Part shown: piece after piece, positions 30,041 through 43,310 of the stretch
Layout: every line of letters begins with the position of its first letter
Numbering within the stretch: position 1 is the stretch's first letter
From: Asterias amurensis
Lineage: Eukaryota; Echinodermata; Asteroidea; Forcipulatida; Asteriidae
Length of the DNA stretch: 64,000 nucleotides
Assembly (NCBI RefSeq): GCF_032118995.1
Contig: NC_092667.1
Coordinates: 8,291,857 to 8,355,856 of the forward strand
Reading direction: 5' to 3'
Notes under the pieces: model-generated
Told to the model about the DNA's origin: nothing
The model's input: only the letters and a program-made list of their open reading frames with translations
The model's database searches: none
Position numbers and translations under genes: made by a program

Positions 30041-32370
30041 GTTGGGTTTGTAAAAATCTGTATCATTTGAATCAGACGCAGTTTTTGACAAAAAGCAGTT
30101 AATTGCAGTTCTTCTTTAATGTTGTCGAGTCGAAGCTTATGTAGCTGTTACGTGTTGAAACAAAGCCAGTCTAAGTTCATGGGCTCTGGTTGAACACTTC
30201 CCACAAGACTCGAAAGAGGAAGAACATTGCTATAACAACATTCCACAACCGGAACTGTTGAATGACCTAGGTTAGTGTCCCATTGTGCATTGTGAAGAAA
30301 GTCATCCATCGGCGACACCATGTTCCGCCTTAGACAAGGCCACGGTAACACAAGTGTTCAATGTCGTCATCTTGGTCCCCCTAGACTTAATGTAAAGTCT
30401 GAGATCGCGGTTATTCGATCCTCAGCATTATCTATCACACACACCCGCCCTGCACCAACCCGCAATCTCATACACTTATGAAGGAGGTTAATCTGCAAGA
30501 GGGCACTATTTCAGGCAATAATATATTATTGGCTATATCGGGTAGACTAAATGCCTCGATCGCAGCCTTCAAACCAAGTCTACGGTCCCTAAGCACTATT
30601 ACACATTTGTTTTTACACGCGTCGCAATTTGTTGCATTGTTTAGCTGGTGTTTACGTTGGCACTGGTATATTATGCTAACTACGTGAATAGTTCCTTCTA
30701 ATATCAATCTTCTAGCAAGACCAATGTGGTTGAATTAATCTTTGATAACAACAATATTATTAGTATGAATCAGTGCGGTACATTTGTGCTTTGTCTACGC
30801 AGGTCGACTGATATTTTTTAACCATAACAATGTAGTTTCAGATTTTTCCCAGAAAACTTGTGGAGTATGTTCGACATCCTTTCGAAAACAATTGTTTTGG
30901 GTATCACTATCACGTATATGTTTTTCTTTGGTTTTGTTTCTCTTCATTAAAATGAACTTGTTGCTATTTCATTCTAAGCACAAGCTCTACTAAAGCTGGC
31001 CGGGGTCATCGGCCTAAGTAACAAGACGAAGCTGGCCGGGGGTCATCGGCCTAAGAAATTAGACTTTAACACAATATTATACTTTATTGTTCTTTGCATT
31101 CTAGAAAGCTATCTGTACTACTATGAGCTGCACAACTCAGTTTTACATACATTTGTACGCGAACGAAGCCCATTGTAACTTGTTTAGCACAAAGATACAT
31201 ACTTTGGATTGCAAATCAAACTTTCGTTGCTTTTATCGAATCATAGCGAAACAATTCGCCATCACTTTATGCATGGAAAAGAAGGCTCGCCGATTGTGTT
31301 TGTGCACGTGAACTAGTAACATATTGGTATTAGAAATCAATAAGCGATGGATTTATACTGTAATTTTACTAAATCTAAAATGAAAAAAAAAACTGTATTA
31401 CCATAACACTAGAGGCTTTACGAAAAACTATAACTAAATAAATACATACAAATCTAGTTTGAGTTGTGAATACTCAAGAATGATCTTTCTGACAGCTGAC
31501 ACGGCTAGTCACTGCCATGTGACACCCCGTAATAGCAGTCTGAAAAATCGTTGCACTCGGGTTATGAAGCCTTGTTTTCTCAGCATTGTAAAGTCTAATA
31601 AACCTCAGGGTTACACACCGATTTTCCGACACCCCAATGTATTTCCCTATTCCTCACCCTACAAACCCTAACCCAAACTCAACCCTAGCAGGCAAATCTT
31701 GAGGGGTTGTCGAAATATTGGGTTGTCGGATTTTAGAGCTGTCATCAAACCTCAGCGGGGCTAAAGATGTTCGTGCCTTACAAGTAGAAAAAAAAAAATT
31801 TGATATTTTTCCCATCTGGCTGTTTTTAAGAATGGATAGGCCTTATTAGAATTGCAATGAAAACCAACTAGAACATGGCATCCTTGAGCTTGTTAATTCG
31901 CCTATTTTTGTGAATTGTTTCCTGTTAACCATCATGGCGTACAGCAGTTGAAAGCTTATTCCCTCCTCTTCATATGGTATATATTTCGAAATAATCGCTT
32001 GTTTGTGGGCTCAGCACCTCGGCTGTGAACTTTCTACATTTTTAAAACGAAAGTTTAATTTAATTTTCGGTTGCAGCATAAGTTATAACACTTCCTTTAT
32101 TAATCATATGACCTTTTAAAAGTAATGTGTAATAGCTGGAACTATATTAACATTATGTTTATATTCAAATCACTGCCACATGAATTGAGATTTGATCACT
32201 TCGCTCTAAACGAAAATGTCACCATTGACTATCCTGGCACCTCTGAACAATGGCAAAGTGCAATAATGAGGGCTTTGTTTTATGCCCGGGTGGCACCCTT
32301 CCGGTTGACATTGTTTCCAAACTTCGTCCCGACATTGTCATAATCAATACCCAAACAAAACATGTCCATA
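30041..32370. other. Stretch without recognised genes
   Basis: Contains a duplicated phrase AAGCTGGCCGGGGTCATCGG (30994 and 31031). Otherwise there are only short open frames without recognisable family. AT-rich, no tandem array. Confidence 0.5.
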
Positions 32371-32387
32371 TTAATTTTGGTTTTTAC

Positions 32388-32734
32388 CCATACACTGATG
32401 TGTGTTAGCACCGTATACTCAGTATTTCCCAGGGTCCTGTGTAAAACATTATATCACGGGCATGTAACTCGGGTGTGATTCGAACCCACGTCCCTTGCAA
32501 TTCTAGAGCAGTGTCTTACTAACTAGAATATCGAGGTTGCCCGGCAGCTAGAGGCATTTCGATCCTATGTTTTGGCAGCGGGTTCCGCAACAATATAACA
32601 GATGTTAAATTTGCATCGGGGATAAAGAATATTAATTTTGATTTTTACCCATACACCGATGTGTGTTAGCACTGTATACTCAGTACCTTCCCGAGTCCCG
32701 TGAAAAAGTATCACAGGCATGTTACCCGAGTAAC
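32388..32734 (-). mobile_element. tRNA-derived SINE (type 2), one diverged copy plus one truncated copy
   Basis: First copy about 32388-32560 with an altered B box (GTGTGATTCGAACCC). Second copy from 32649, broken at GTTACCCGAGTAAC, exactly where the 25-bp minisatellite begins. Confidence 0.85.
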
Positions 32735-35195
32735 ATACAACTCGTTGGTTTGTGGTTCTGTATTACTCGTTGGGTCGGGGTTCCATTCCACATTGGTTCG
32801 GGGTTCAAAATTACTCGTTGGTTCTGGGTTCCATATTACTCGTTGGTTGTGGGTTCTGTACTACAAATTGGTTTGGGGTTCCGTACTAAACGTTGGTTAT
32901 GGGTTCCGTACTAAACGTTGGTTTGGGGTTCCATACTAAACGTTGGTTTGGGGTTCCGTACTAAACGTTGGTTTGGGGTTCCATACTAAACGTTGGTTTG
33001 GGGTTCCGTACTAAACGTTGGTTTGGGGTTCCGTACTAAACGTTGGTTTGGGGTTCCGTACTAAACGTTGGTTTGGGGTTCCATACTACTCCTTGGTTTG
33101 GGGTTCCGTACTAAACGTTGGTTTGGGGTTCCATACTAAACGTTGGTTTGGGGTTCCGTACTAAACGGTGGTTTGGGTTCCAGTCTACTTGTTGGTTCGG
33201 TGTTCCGTATTACTCGCTGGTTCTGGGTTCTATACTACTCATTGGTTTGGGATTCCATACTACGGCTCATGGACGAAAACACCAACAGTATAATGCCAAC
33301 TTGGTAGCTGACATTTCACAAAATGGGTACAACTTACTGTAAACCTACACCAATATGGAATGCTCACCTCGTTGGTTTGGGGTTCTGTATTACTTGTTGG
33401 TCTGGGTTCCGTATTACTCGTTGGTTTGGGGTTCCATACTACTCGTGGGTTTGGGGTACCGTATTACTCGTTGGTTTGGGGTTCCGTATTACTCGTTGGT
33501 TTGGGGTTCCGTATTACTCGTTGGTTTGGGGTTCATACTATTCATTGGTTTGGGGTTCCGTATTACTCGTTGGTCTGGGGTTACGTACTTTTCGTTGGTT
33601 TGGGGTTCCATATTACTCGTTGGTCTGGGGTTTCGTACTTCTCGTTGGTTTGGGGTTCCGTATTACTCGTTGGTCTGGGGTTTCGTACTTCTCGTTGGTT
33701 TGGGATTCCGTATTACTCGTTGGTCTGGGGTTCCGTATTACTAGTTGGTTTGGGGTTCCGTATTACTCATTGGTCTGGGGTATCGTACTACTCGTTGGTC
33801 TAGGGTTTCGTACTTCTCGTTGGTTTGGGGTTCCGTACTACTACTTGGTCTGGGGTTCCGTATTACTCGTTGGTCTTGGGTTCCGTATTACTCTTTGGTT
33901 TGGGGTTCCATACTACTCGTTGGTTGGGGTACCGTATTACTCGTTGGTCTGGGGTTCCGTATTACTCGTTGGTCTTGGGTTTCGTATTACTCAATGGTCT
34001 GGGGTTTCGTACTACTCGATGGTTTGGGGTTCCGTATTACTCGTTGGTCTTGGGTTCCGTATTACTCATTGGTCTGGGGTTCCATACTACTCGTTGGTTT
34101 GGGGTACCATACTAAACGTTGGTTTGGGGTTCCATACTAAACGTTGGTTTGGGGTTCCGTACTAAACGTTGGTTTAAGGTTCCGTATTACTCGTTGGTCT
34201 GGGGTTTCGTACTTCTCGTTGGTTTGGGGTTCCGTATTACTCGTTGGTCTGGGGTTTCGTACTTCTCGTTGGTTTGGGGTTCCGTATTACTCATTGGTCT
34301 GGGGTTTGTACTTCTCGTTGGTTTGGGGTTCCGTATTACTTGTTGGTCTGGGGTTCCGTACTACTAGTTGGTTTAGGGTTCCGTATTACTCATTGGTCTG
34401 GGGTTTCGTACTACTCGTTGGTCTAGGGTTTCGAACTTCTCGTTGGTTTGGGGTTCCGTACTACTACTTGGTCTGGGGTTCCGTATTACTCGTTGGTCTT
34501 GGGTTCCGTATTACTCTTTGGTTTGGGGTTCCATACTACTCGTTGGTTTGGGGTATCGTATTACTCGTTGGTCTGGGGTTCCGTATTACTCGTTGGTCTT
34601 GGGTTCCGTATTACTCAATGGTCTGGCGTTTCGTACTACTCGTTGGTTTGGGGTTCCGTATTACTCGTTGGTCTTGGGTTCCCTATTACTCATTGGTCTG
34701 GGGTTTTGTACTACTCATTGGTTTGGGGTTCTGTATTACTCTTTGGTTCAGGATGCTATACTACTCGATGGTTTGGGGCTCCGTATTATTACTTGTTGGT
34801 TTATGGTTACATACTACTCTTTGTTTTGGATTCAATACTGCATGCTTGTTGGTTTGGGTCCCGCATTACTCGTTGGTCTTGAGTTCCGTACTACCTCGTT
34901 GGTTTTGGCGTTCCGCATTACTCAATGGTATGGAGTTCCATTCTACTCGTTGGTGTTGGGTTCCATATTACTCGTTGGTCTGGGGTTATGTACTACAAAT
35001 TTATTTGGGGTTCCGTACTACCAATTGGTTTAGGGTTCCATACTACTCGTTGGTATTGGGTTCCATATTACTCGTTGGTCTGGGGTTCCGACTACAAATT
35101 GATTTGGGGTTCCGTACTACCAATTGGTTTAGGGTTCCATACTACTCGTTGGTTTGGGGTTCTGTATTACTCGTTGGGTCTTGGTCCTCTGCTTG
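32735..35195 (+). repeat. 25-bp minisatellite, about 94 units, open in three frames
   Basis: Unit CGTTGGTTTGGGGTTCCGTA plus CTAAA, or with ATTACT in place of ACTAAA. It is interrupted once by unique sequence at about 33258-33365. Because 25 is one more than a multiple of three, successive units move through all three frames, and three units encode one 25-residue peptide repeat (contains FGVPYYSLVWGSVLLVGLG). All forward frames therefore stay open for up to 350 codons. No splice context, codon bias or polyadenylation signal supports a gene. G-rich (GG and GGGG in each unit). Confidence 0.95.
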
Positions 35196-35274
35196 ATATG
35201 AAGGATCACATTGGTCGCCTTTTTTATCGCATTTGTCTTATGGTTTCAATGATGAAAAGTATAAGGAATGGCTC

Positions 35275-35655
35275 TTAAAGGAACACGTTGCCTTGGATCG
35301 GTCGAGTTGGTCATTAAAAAGCGTTTATTATAATACGCATATGGGTAGAAAGATGCCGTAGAAGTAGAATACAATGATCCACACAAACATGCCTCGAAAT
35401 TGCACGGTTTTCCTTTTACCTCGTCGGCTAACACGGTCGGCCATTTATGGAAGTCAAATTTTTGACTCCCATAAATGGCCGACCGTGTTCATTCGCACAG
35501 TAAAAGGAAAACCACGCAATTTTGAGGCAAACTTGTGTGGATCATTGTATTCTACTTTTAAATTATCTTTCCAACCATATGCATTTTATAACAAACGGTT
35601 ACAAACACTTTCTTATAGACCAACTCGTCCGATCCAAGGCAACGTGTGCCTTTAA
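35275..35655. mobile_element. Palindromic TTAA-flanked MITE (AGGAACACGTTGCC family), copy 3
   Basis: TTAAAGGAACACGTTGCC at the left and GGCAACGTGTGCCTTTAA at the right. Central palindrome as in copy 1, with GGAAGTCAAATTTTTGACTC. It lies about 80 bp right of the 25-bp array. Confidence 0.92.
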
Positions 35656-36539
35656 AAACGAAGCAAATAAATCCAAGATTATGGTATACTGAGTCGTTAT
35701 TCACCAGTCTTTTTAGAACCAACACTTCTCAAAAGAGATTTGCACATGGTAAAAACCGCAATTGATCAAGCTTTTAGTTATAAAAAAAGTTCAGTGGGCG
35801 AAATTTATTTGTAAACAGCACAAAAACATGCCAGTTAGTGCCACTTTGAACGTTTGAGCTCGTGATAATGCTGTTTCCAGTAAACAGGTCTGCAGGAAAG
35901 GTGACAATAAAGGTCTTATAGTATGCCCGTTGAACATTCATACACGGACACACAGTGCTATAAAGGGGTAAACATATCGATGCTGTAGTCACGGAGCAAT
36001 CCATAGAGCAAACCGTGAGCTTATAGTTTAGAGGTTACAGGTGGTTGTAACCCTGGGTATAAGAAAATCAATAATGACCATTGTACAACAAAATAATACC
36101 TATAGAGGAAAGACCAGGGCTCTGTGCACAAACTGAATGGATGTAGATTGCAACAATGCGCAGCCAAACCCAGTCTGCTTTGGTTGAGCCCACTAAATAC
36201 TGAGTAGGCATATTTTTGGTTTAGCAGCAAAATGCACCTGTTGGTTTTCCTTCTACTTGTGCAAAATAGTTAAATATCCCCGTTGCAAATTTAACATCTC
36301 TTATAATAAATAGTTAAAAAATAGAAGGACCCTAATGGCCGGGTCAAAATTACCATGGAAGTGTTCCTTGGACCCTCCTCTACACAACTATGCCAGACAC
36401 TGCCCGGCCAAAAGGGTCTGGCCACTAGAAAATGAATGATTTATATTTTCGTATTGAACATGCACTTAAGACGAATGTCAAACCGGTAACTGTTACTCGT
36501 TTGATATTGAACGTCGAACGTCAAATAAGTAACCAACTT
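35656..36539. other. Stretch without recognised features
   Basis: No coding signal. Only a short GGCCGGGT / GCCCGGCC inverted pair near 36340-36415. Confidence 0.45.
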
Positions 36540-36755
36540 CACGCCGGAGATTTCGGGACCTCAAATTCTAAACTTGAGGTCTCGAAATCAAGTTCGTGGA
36601 AAATTACTTCTTTCTCGAAAACTACTCCATTTCAGAGGGAGCTGTTTCTCACAATGTTTTATACTACCAACCTTTCCCTTTTACTCGTTACGAAGTAAGG
36701 TTTTATGCTAATAATTATTTTGAGTAATTACCAATACTGTGTCCACTGCCTTTAA
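36540..36755. mobile_element. TTAA MITE of the GGCAGTGGACACAGTATTGG family, half copy
   Basis: Runs from the central hairpin (GGGACCTCAAATTCTAAACT) to the intact end GTCCACTGCCTTTAA, in the opposite orientation to the copies at 27016 and 28309. Confidence 0.85.
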
Positions 36756-38192
36756 TGGCTGATGGGTGCCAAGGTAAATAAGCAAGGCTAGCGTCAGACT
36801 GAAAGACATTTTTTTTTCAAGGATGGTAAAGGCCAATAGATTTGCATACACGCTCCCATTGGCTGCTCCGCACTTGACGCTGAATTATTCATCAGTGGGA
36901 ATTCAGCTATTGCCTCAATTCACAACAACGAAGTGAGTGTGTACCATAGTATGTAAGCACATTGCTCTATGGTGGTACATACCACACGAACTATGGCTGC
37001 AATTCATACCTCTATGCTGCAATAACCAGCCTAAAAGTAAAACACACAATGTGTTGCCTACACTTCGTACGCGAACAAAAGCCACTTATGTCATAGCAAT
37101 TCTCTGAACTTTGCAAAAAAACACTAGATTCGAATTTCAAACTAATAATTCAGGTGACTGTGATATCCTCAACAATCTCAGAGTGTCTTTTCTGTATTTT
37201 AAAGAATTCTGTGGAGATTGTCTAATTAACAAACAAACAAACAAAAACACCTTGCAGTTAGTATTAGTTGGTGACCTCGCAAAATACGGACCAGTGAAAA
37301 ACACGGCGGACTGCTGCAGCTAACATGACTCGTCCCTGGTTTTTGTTTGTGCATTTTACCATTGTATTATTGGAGGCTAGCCACCCAACTACAAAAGACA
37401 ATGAAGTATTGTACGATGTATAATAGGGACAAGTCCATGGTAGTACCCATTCAACAATTGACTGTACCACGCCACATTGCTCTGTTGAACCCTGGAGGTC
37501 TATTCCCACCTCCATGGTTAAACCGAAGCATTGAACATGCATTCAACACCTACGAAGTTTAATTCGTTTGAAATTTGTTTGTATTCACAAGATGAATCCA
37601 GATTTTGCTTATCGTGGTTTTATAGTTACATGGTTATTACTTACCGGTTCCGCACGAAAACGTCGCAGCAACTTCAGTACAGTTAACACAGCGCAAGGAA
37701 AAGGTCACAACAAGTTGTCTTTCCAACAGCTGATGTCACACTGCAAAGCGCATGAAGAACGTCAGATGCCATACTTTTTGAAGGGGCAATCCAATCCAAG
37801 GACACGCGAACCAGGATACGAGGTCACTGAAATATTATGGGGCGGGGCGTAGAAAAGCTTGGACATCTGACGTCACACTTCGAGGCTGATGATTAAAATA
37901 TCATTATATGGATGTACATTTATCATAATGTAAGGTAATACATGTATGTATGTACTGTATACATGTATGTTGTATCCAATGACATTGCTGCTTCCGTAAT
38001 CCTACCTCCATGGTAAAACCAATACATTACATGTTTTTTTAGAGGCTCTGACACGATACTTGTTTCGTTGGCGACGCTGTTTGTTTGTATTTTTCACCGG
38101 TAGATGGCGCACAACGACTGTTGAATGCATTAAAACGTGGAATAGCAAAACATTACCCTTAGTTTGAGTGGGAAAATGTGCAATGTTTGATA
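36756..38192. other. Stretch without recognised features
   Basis: A plus-strand frame of 94 codons from 37568 has no recognisable family. No splice or domain support on either strand. Confidence 0.35.
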
Positions 38193-38447
38193 TTAAAGGT
38201 AGTGGGCACTATTGGTAATTACTAAAAAATAATTATTAGCATAAAACCTTACTTGGTAACGACTATGGGGAGAGGTTGACAGTAAAAATAATTGTGAGAA
38301 ATGGAAGTAATTTTCCACGAATTTGATTTCGAGACCTCAAATTTAGAATTTGAGGTCTTGAAATTCAAGCGTCTGGAAAGCACAAACTTTGTTTAAGGGT
38401 GTTTTTTTCTTTCTTCATTATTATCTCGCAACTTCGACGACTAGACC
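38193..38447. mobile_element. TTAA MITE of the GGTAGTGGGCACTATTGG family, left part
   Basis: Left end TTAAAGGTAGTGGGCACT, GGTAATTACTAAAAAATAA, and a central hairpin GAGACCTCAAATTTAGAATT. Truncated after CTCGCAACTTCGACGAC. Confidence 0.85.
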
Positions 38448-39361
38448 GTGGGATCATATGGTGGGATGATGCTCCAAATTCTGCTTTTCAGTGGTCTACC
38501 CTACACAACTACTTACATTTGGTCTCAAAATTTGAAGAAAATTCAACTTACCACCCAAAAAAGTCGTCAAGCACAAAACGTACGCAGTATGGATTTATTC
38601 GCGAAATGAAGCACAATAATACAGCGAGAATAAATGGCTGAACGTGTAAGAAAAAAATAGATGACTTTTAAGCTTGGCCAATCATAGCGCATATGACATG
38701 CATGTGGATGTGTGGACCAATGAAAGAGCTTGTTTCGAAGTCCTGTGGTTTTGTGGCCTTTTTCGAAACGACGGCGTCTGCGTTGGATTCAGCTTCAGGC
38801 TCCCTTATCTCGTCTGAAGCCCTGACTGAACGCGTACGCAAAGCAGGCACAATTGCCAAAACAAGCACGGGGCCAAGCTAGCATCCGGAGCCGAAACCGT
38901 GGTTTCGAAAAGGGTTTCAGAAAGATGTCGTGTACGCTTCTAAGGAAACTTCGTCCTGTGTGAAGGGAAGAAAGTTGCGAAGATCGGCTCGTTTTATGTT
39001 ACATGAACACAACATAAATTAAATCCGAGCTAGTTAGGGAAAATAGTTATCGCTGGCAGGAGTTCGTTGGCCCAGCAGTGGTTAGGAAAAACTATCAGCA
39101 TCGGTGATGTGCTGACCATACGGACACTGACGGACGACATGATCATCATGACATGTGAAATGTGTATCAATATCAATCATGCTTGGACGCCATGGATGAT
39201 GACATCTACAAAAGACAAGACCTTCCGATCCAATTTCACCAGAAAGCACAGCGGCAGCTGCTGGTTGGAGTACCGTGGATGTACTAGTGGAAGTTGAAGG
39301 TATTTAGGCAACATTTCTTTCCAGAATAAGTTGTGCTTCAATTCGAAGCAAAGCAGTTGAG

Positions 39362-39722
39362 TTAAAGCCATTGGACCCTTTCGGTACAGAAAAAAAAAAA
39401 AAGTTCACAGATTTACAAATAATTTACAGGGTTTACAGAAGGTAATGGTGAAAGACTTCTCTTGAAATATTAGTCCATGAAATGCTTTACTTTTTGAGAA
39501 AACGGTAAAACAATATAAATTCTCGTTAACGAGAATTACGGATTTGTTATAAACACATGTCATGACACGGCGAAACACGCAAAAACAGGAGTGGGTTTTC
39601 CCGTTATTTTCTCCCGACTCGGATGTCCGATTGAGCCTAAATTTCCACAGGATTGTTATTTTATATATAAGTTGTGATACACGAAGTGTGGGACTTGGAC
39701 AATACTGTTTACCGAAAGTGTA
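39362..39722. mobile_element. TTAAAGCCATTGGAC-family MITE, interrupted by the 3.77-kb element
   Basis: Begins TTAAAGCCATTGGACCCTTT and runs to near its right end (GACAATACTGTTTACC). The last bases of the element, ATGGCTTTAA, are found at 43488-43497, beyond the insertion. The internal hairpin is AAATTCTCGTTAACGAGAAT. Confidence 0.8.
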
Positions 39723-40239
39723 TACCCTTACCGAAACTAAACAGGAAAAAAACATGTTTTTATCCTGCTCGAAACATGTTTTTTAAAAACCTGTTTGAAA
39801 GGATGCAATTTGGAACGACGAAAAACATAAAAACAGGTACAAAAACAGTATTAAAACAGAAAGTTATGAACTGTTTGGTAAAAACAGGTCTTTCTATTTT
39901 TTAAAAACAGGTTTCCTTATAAATTATAGTCTATGTTATTACACATGTATTGCTGTTTTTAAAAAAACAGGAATTACTGTTTTTAAAAAACAGGAATTAC
40001 TGTTTTTTAAAAACACATATTGGTCTTTTGTAAAAACAGGCTTTAACTTGTCTTATTTATGCAGAATTGCAGTGTTTTTAATTGTTTTTTAAAAACAGTT
40101 CAATTTTGTTGTGGGCCCGCGGTCATTGACTTTGCTAATACCCCGTTCACACAGCCCTGCGACCTTACGAAGACCATGCCGATCACCCGATCTGAAAAAG
40201 TTATCAAATCGGGCACTATTATCGCCGTCAAACCCTTAC

Positions 40240-40830
40240 AAAAAAGTTCTATAGAATTCTATAAAAAAAAATTATAGAATTTCTACAGGCAATTCTACAT
40301 GTATAGAAATGCTTTATAGAAATTCTTTAGAAAAATGGGGCACTTTTCTATACGAATTCTATAGAAATATATAAAGGACTTCTATAGAATTTCTTTAAAA
40401 CATTCTATACAATGGCCTATAGAAATTCTTTAGGATTTTGTTATTGAATTTTAATTCTATAGAAATTTTTTGAAAAGAATTCTACAGACCATTGTTTTAG
40501 AATTCTATAGGACTTTCTATAAACAATTTAATAGAATTCTATAGAAATGTAGTCTCTTTTCTATAACACCTGGAACCAGATTCTTTAGAAAATTTGATTT
40601 TTCTACAAATCATTTGATGGAATTCTATAGAAATGTTGTATCGGTTCTATAGAACCTGCAATAGAATTCTATAGAAATTGTGTTGCTTTTCTATACATCT
40701 GCAATAGAAATCTCTATAAACCATTTGATAGAATTCTATAGAAATTTTGCATCCTTTTTTTATATAAAAAATGCAATAACATTCTAGGAAATATTATTTC
40801 TATAAACCATTTTATAGAATTCTATAGAAT
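40240..40830. repeat. TTCTATAGAA palindrome array, left
   Basis: At least a dozen near-copies of AATTCTATAGAAATT spaced irregularly by about 30-45 bp. Confidence 0.9.
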
Positions 40831-40837
40831 TCCATTT

Positions 40838-41101
40838 GTGACCCCGACAGATTGGTTCTTTATCAAGACTGGAAACATCCCATTGTTCCAACAGTGGAAA
40901 CTGGGCGTTGTACAAAACTATCTCTTTAAAAAACCACTCCTTACAGAATGTATAAACATGAAACCACAAAGGAGTATGCAAATGAGACTAGTGCTACTTG
41001 TGGCTCCAATAAACAACGACCATGGGGTGCAAAGATTAAGATTAAGATTGACTGAAGAAATGAAGAACATTCCCACAGATGCAATGTACATGAACTGTTA
41101 A
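40838..41101 (+). CDS. Unidentified 87-codon open frame inside the 3.77-kb element
   Basis: Begins MTPTDWFFIKTGNIPLFQQW and ends DAMYMNC, followed by TAA and AATAAA at about 41107. No family recognised, no partner exon identified. It could be the last exon of a captured or element-borne gene, or chance. Composition differs from the flanking palindrome arrays. Confidence 0.25.
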   Translation: MTPTDWFFIKTGNIPLFQQWKLGVVQNYLFKKPLLTECINMKPQRSMQMRLVLLVAPINNDHGVQRLRLRLTEEMKNIPTDAMYMNC

Positions 41102-42339
41102 CTGAAATAAAATACATGCAGCACCTTTTGTTGCACTACCACAGGACAGGATTAATCTCTTTTTGGATTCTTTGGAATATTTATCTTGGGCAAGCAAGAG
41201 GTAGCCCAAACACAATGCTGGTCATGAATATGAAAAATGGCACCATGCTTCATTGCCAGCCTTCCGTTGAATGATAATGATGTTGATTTAGTTGTCTTTA
41301 TCATCAGAGCAGCACAAAGATCTGAAAATAAAAAATATGTGTAAGAAATAATACTAAGTTTAATTAACGGGAAAGTCCACCCTTGTTTCCGCACGTTTCG
41401 CCGTGTCATGACATGTGTTTAAAATAAATCTGTTATTCTCGATATCGAGAATTGATCACGGAATCATTTCAAAGGAAGTATTTCACCATTACCTTCTGTA
41501 AACCCTCTAAGTTATTTGTAAAGCTGTGAACTTTCCTTTATTTGTTGTTCTGTTCATAAAGAAAGTGTCCAACACTCCAACCAATCAATAGCTATTTATT
41601 TACTTTTTTCTTGTTGATGGAAAATCCTGGGTTTTAATGTTAGAACTTGTACTTTGCCTACACAAGCAGCAAAGCATAAAAAGAGATACAATTGTGCATT
41701 GAACATTTCCCAGCTCTATAATAATAAAAAAAATAAAAAAAATTGTAAAGCCTACATCACGGTCACAAACTTAAGCTTAACCAAAACACTTATGACTTAC
41801 CAAATAAAAATGATCACCGACCGACATCACGCACGGCGAACGTACCCGGCGGACGACTCTCTTGCTCTTAATTTTCACTGTAAAATTCACATCTAATCAG
41901 CTCCACACTGTCAGCCTTTAAAATTCACTGGAAATACCTCCAGAATGTAGAATTATACACAAAAACGTACATCATTACAGAAATTAAAATCCGTTGGCCT
42001 CCTCCTGTTCAAACGGTTTGAAACCGACTCTGACTGAGAGAATAGACGGGACTCTAACAATATAGCTGTTCAGTTTACATGCGCGAAGTCTAGGTGCCTG
42101 TCGAGTTAGACAACCAAAGATCCTAGTGCGCCCTCTATTGGCGTAAAATGACCAGTCATTATTTTTCAAAGCTAGACAATCTTGGGAAAAATCTTGCAGT
42201 GGGGAGGGGGGGGGAGGGGGCATGGGGGATGGGAATTATTAAACATGCGTCACAATAATTGTGTTTAAGCTTGCTTGCTGTGCTATGGAGCAGTTGGGAT
42301 TCTACTTTTGAAAAGTTTTTTTTTTTAAGAAATGTTGAT

Positions 42340-42830
42340 TATCATAATTTATAGAAACTATAAATTCTATGAATTCTTTATAGACTAAGAAACCGATTTC
42401 TATATAGACATTTTGAAAATAAATGCAATTATAGAAGTTTAGTTCAATAGAAAACATATTCTATAGATATATATAGAGGAAACTAAATTCTATAGACATC
42501 CGTAAAATTTCTGTAGAGAATTAGCAGGGACGCCTTTTTTTTAAATCAAAATTTCTATAAAAATTTAGATCTATAGAAAACTTATTCTATAGAATTCTAT
42601 AGAGTAAACCGATTTCTATAGAAGACCATAAAAATTCTTAGAGAAGCAGGGACGCCATTTTTTAAATCAAATTTTCTATAGAAATTTAGATCTATAGAAA
42701 ACTTATTCTATAGAACTCTATAGAGGAAACCGATTTCTATAGAGAATCCTTAAAAGTTCTATAGAGAATCTGGAATGCTATAGAGTTTTATAGAACTCTA
42801 TAAAGCGTTCTATAGAATTCTATAAAACTT
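42340..42830. repeat. TTCTATAGAA palindrome array, right
   Basis: Same motif as the left array, including two near-identical 110-bp units (AGCAGGGACGCC to GAGAATC) at about 42520-42755. Confidence 0.9.
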
Positions 42831-42939
42831 GTTTGTAAGGGAAATCCAGCAATTTTGCAAATTAAAGACCACATCACGACTGTACTGCGAATGTAGTTGG
42901 CCACGACCCCACTACGCTTATTTTCAGCATGTTCAAAAT

Positions 42940-43310
42940 AAATTCTAAGTCCCAAAAAACAGAAAAGAAACAGACTAACTCCTTTCGAAAAATTCTAAGT
43001 CCCAAAAAACAGTAAAGAAACAGTCCACCACTCTTCAACAAATATTCTAAGTCCCCTAAAACAGTAAAAAAACAGACTACCACCTTTCAAAAAAATTCTA
43101 AGTCCCAAAAAACAGTAAAGAAACAGTCCACCACTCTTCAACAAATATTCTAAGCCCCCAAAAACAGTAAAAAAACAGACTACCACCTTTCGAAAAAATT
43201 CTAAGTCCCAAAAAACAGTAAAGAAACAGTCACAAAATATTCTAAGTCCCCCAAAACAGTATAGAAACAGTCAACCACCCTCCCCAAAAATTCAGAGTCC
43301 ATAAAAACAG
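42940..43310. repeat. Tandem array with AAAACAG, about 55- and 110-bp periods
   Basis: Repeats of ATTCTAAGTCCCAAAAAACA followed by GTAAAGAAACAGTC and alternating CACCACTCTTCAACAAAT or TACCACCTTTC. It forms the right subterminal region of the 3.77-kb element. Confidence 0.9.

Noticed and set aside
32881..33170. Telomeric or interstitial telomere repeat because of TTGGGGTT
   Set aside because: The repeat unit is 25 bp with other invariant text; animal telomeres use TTAGGG.
33323..35196. Long forward open frames (280, 350 and 196 codons) as a repeat-protein gene
   Set aside because: All three frames are open for the same reason, a 25-bp unit without stops. There is no start context, splice site, domain or polyadenylation signal, so it is listed as a repeat.
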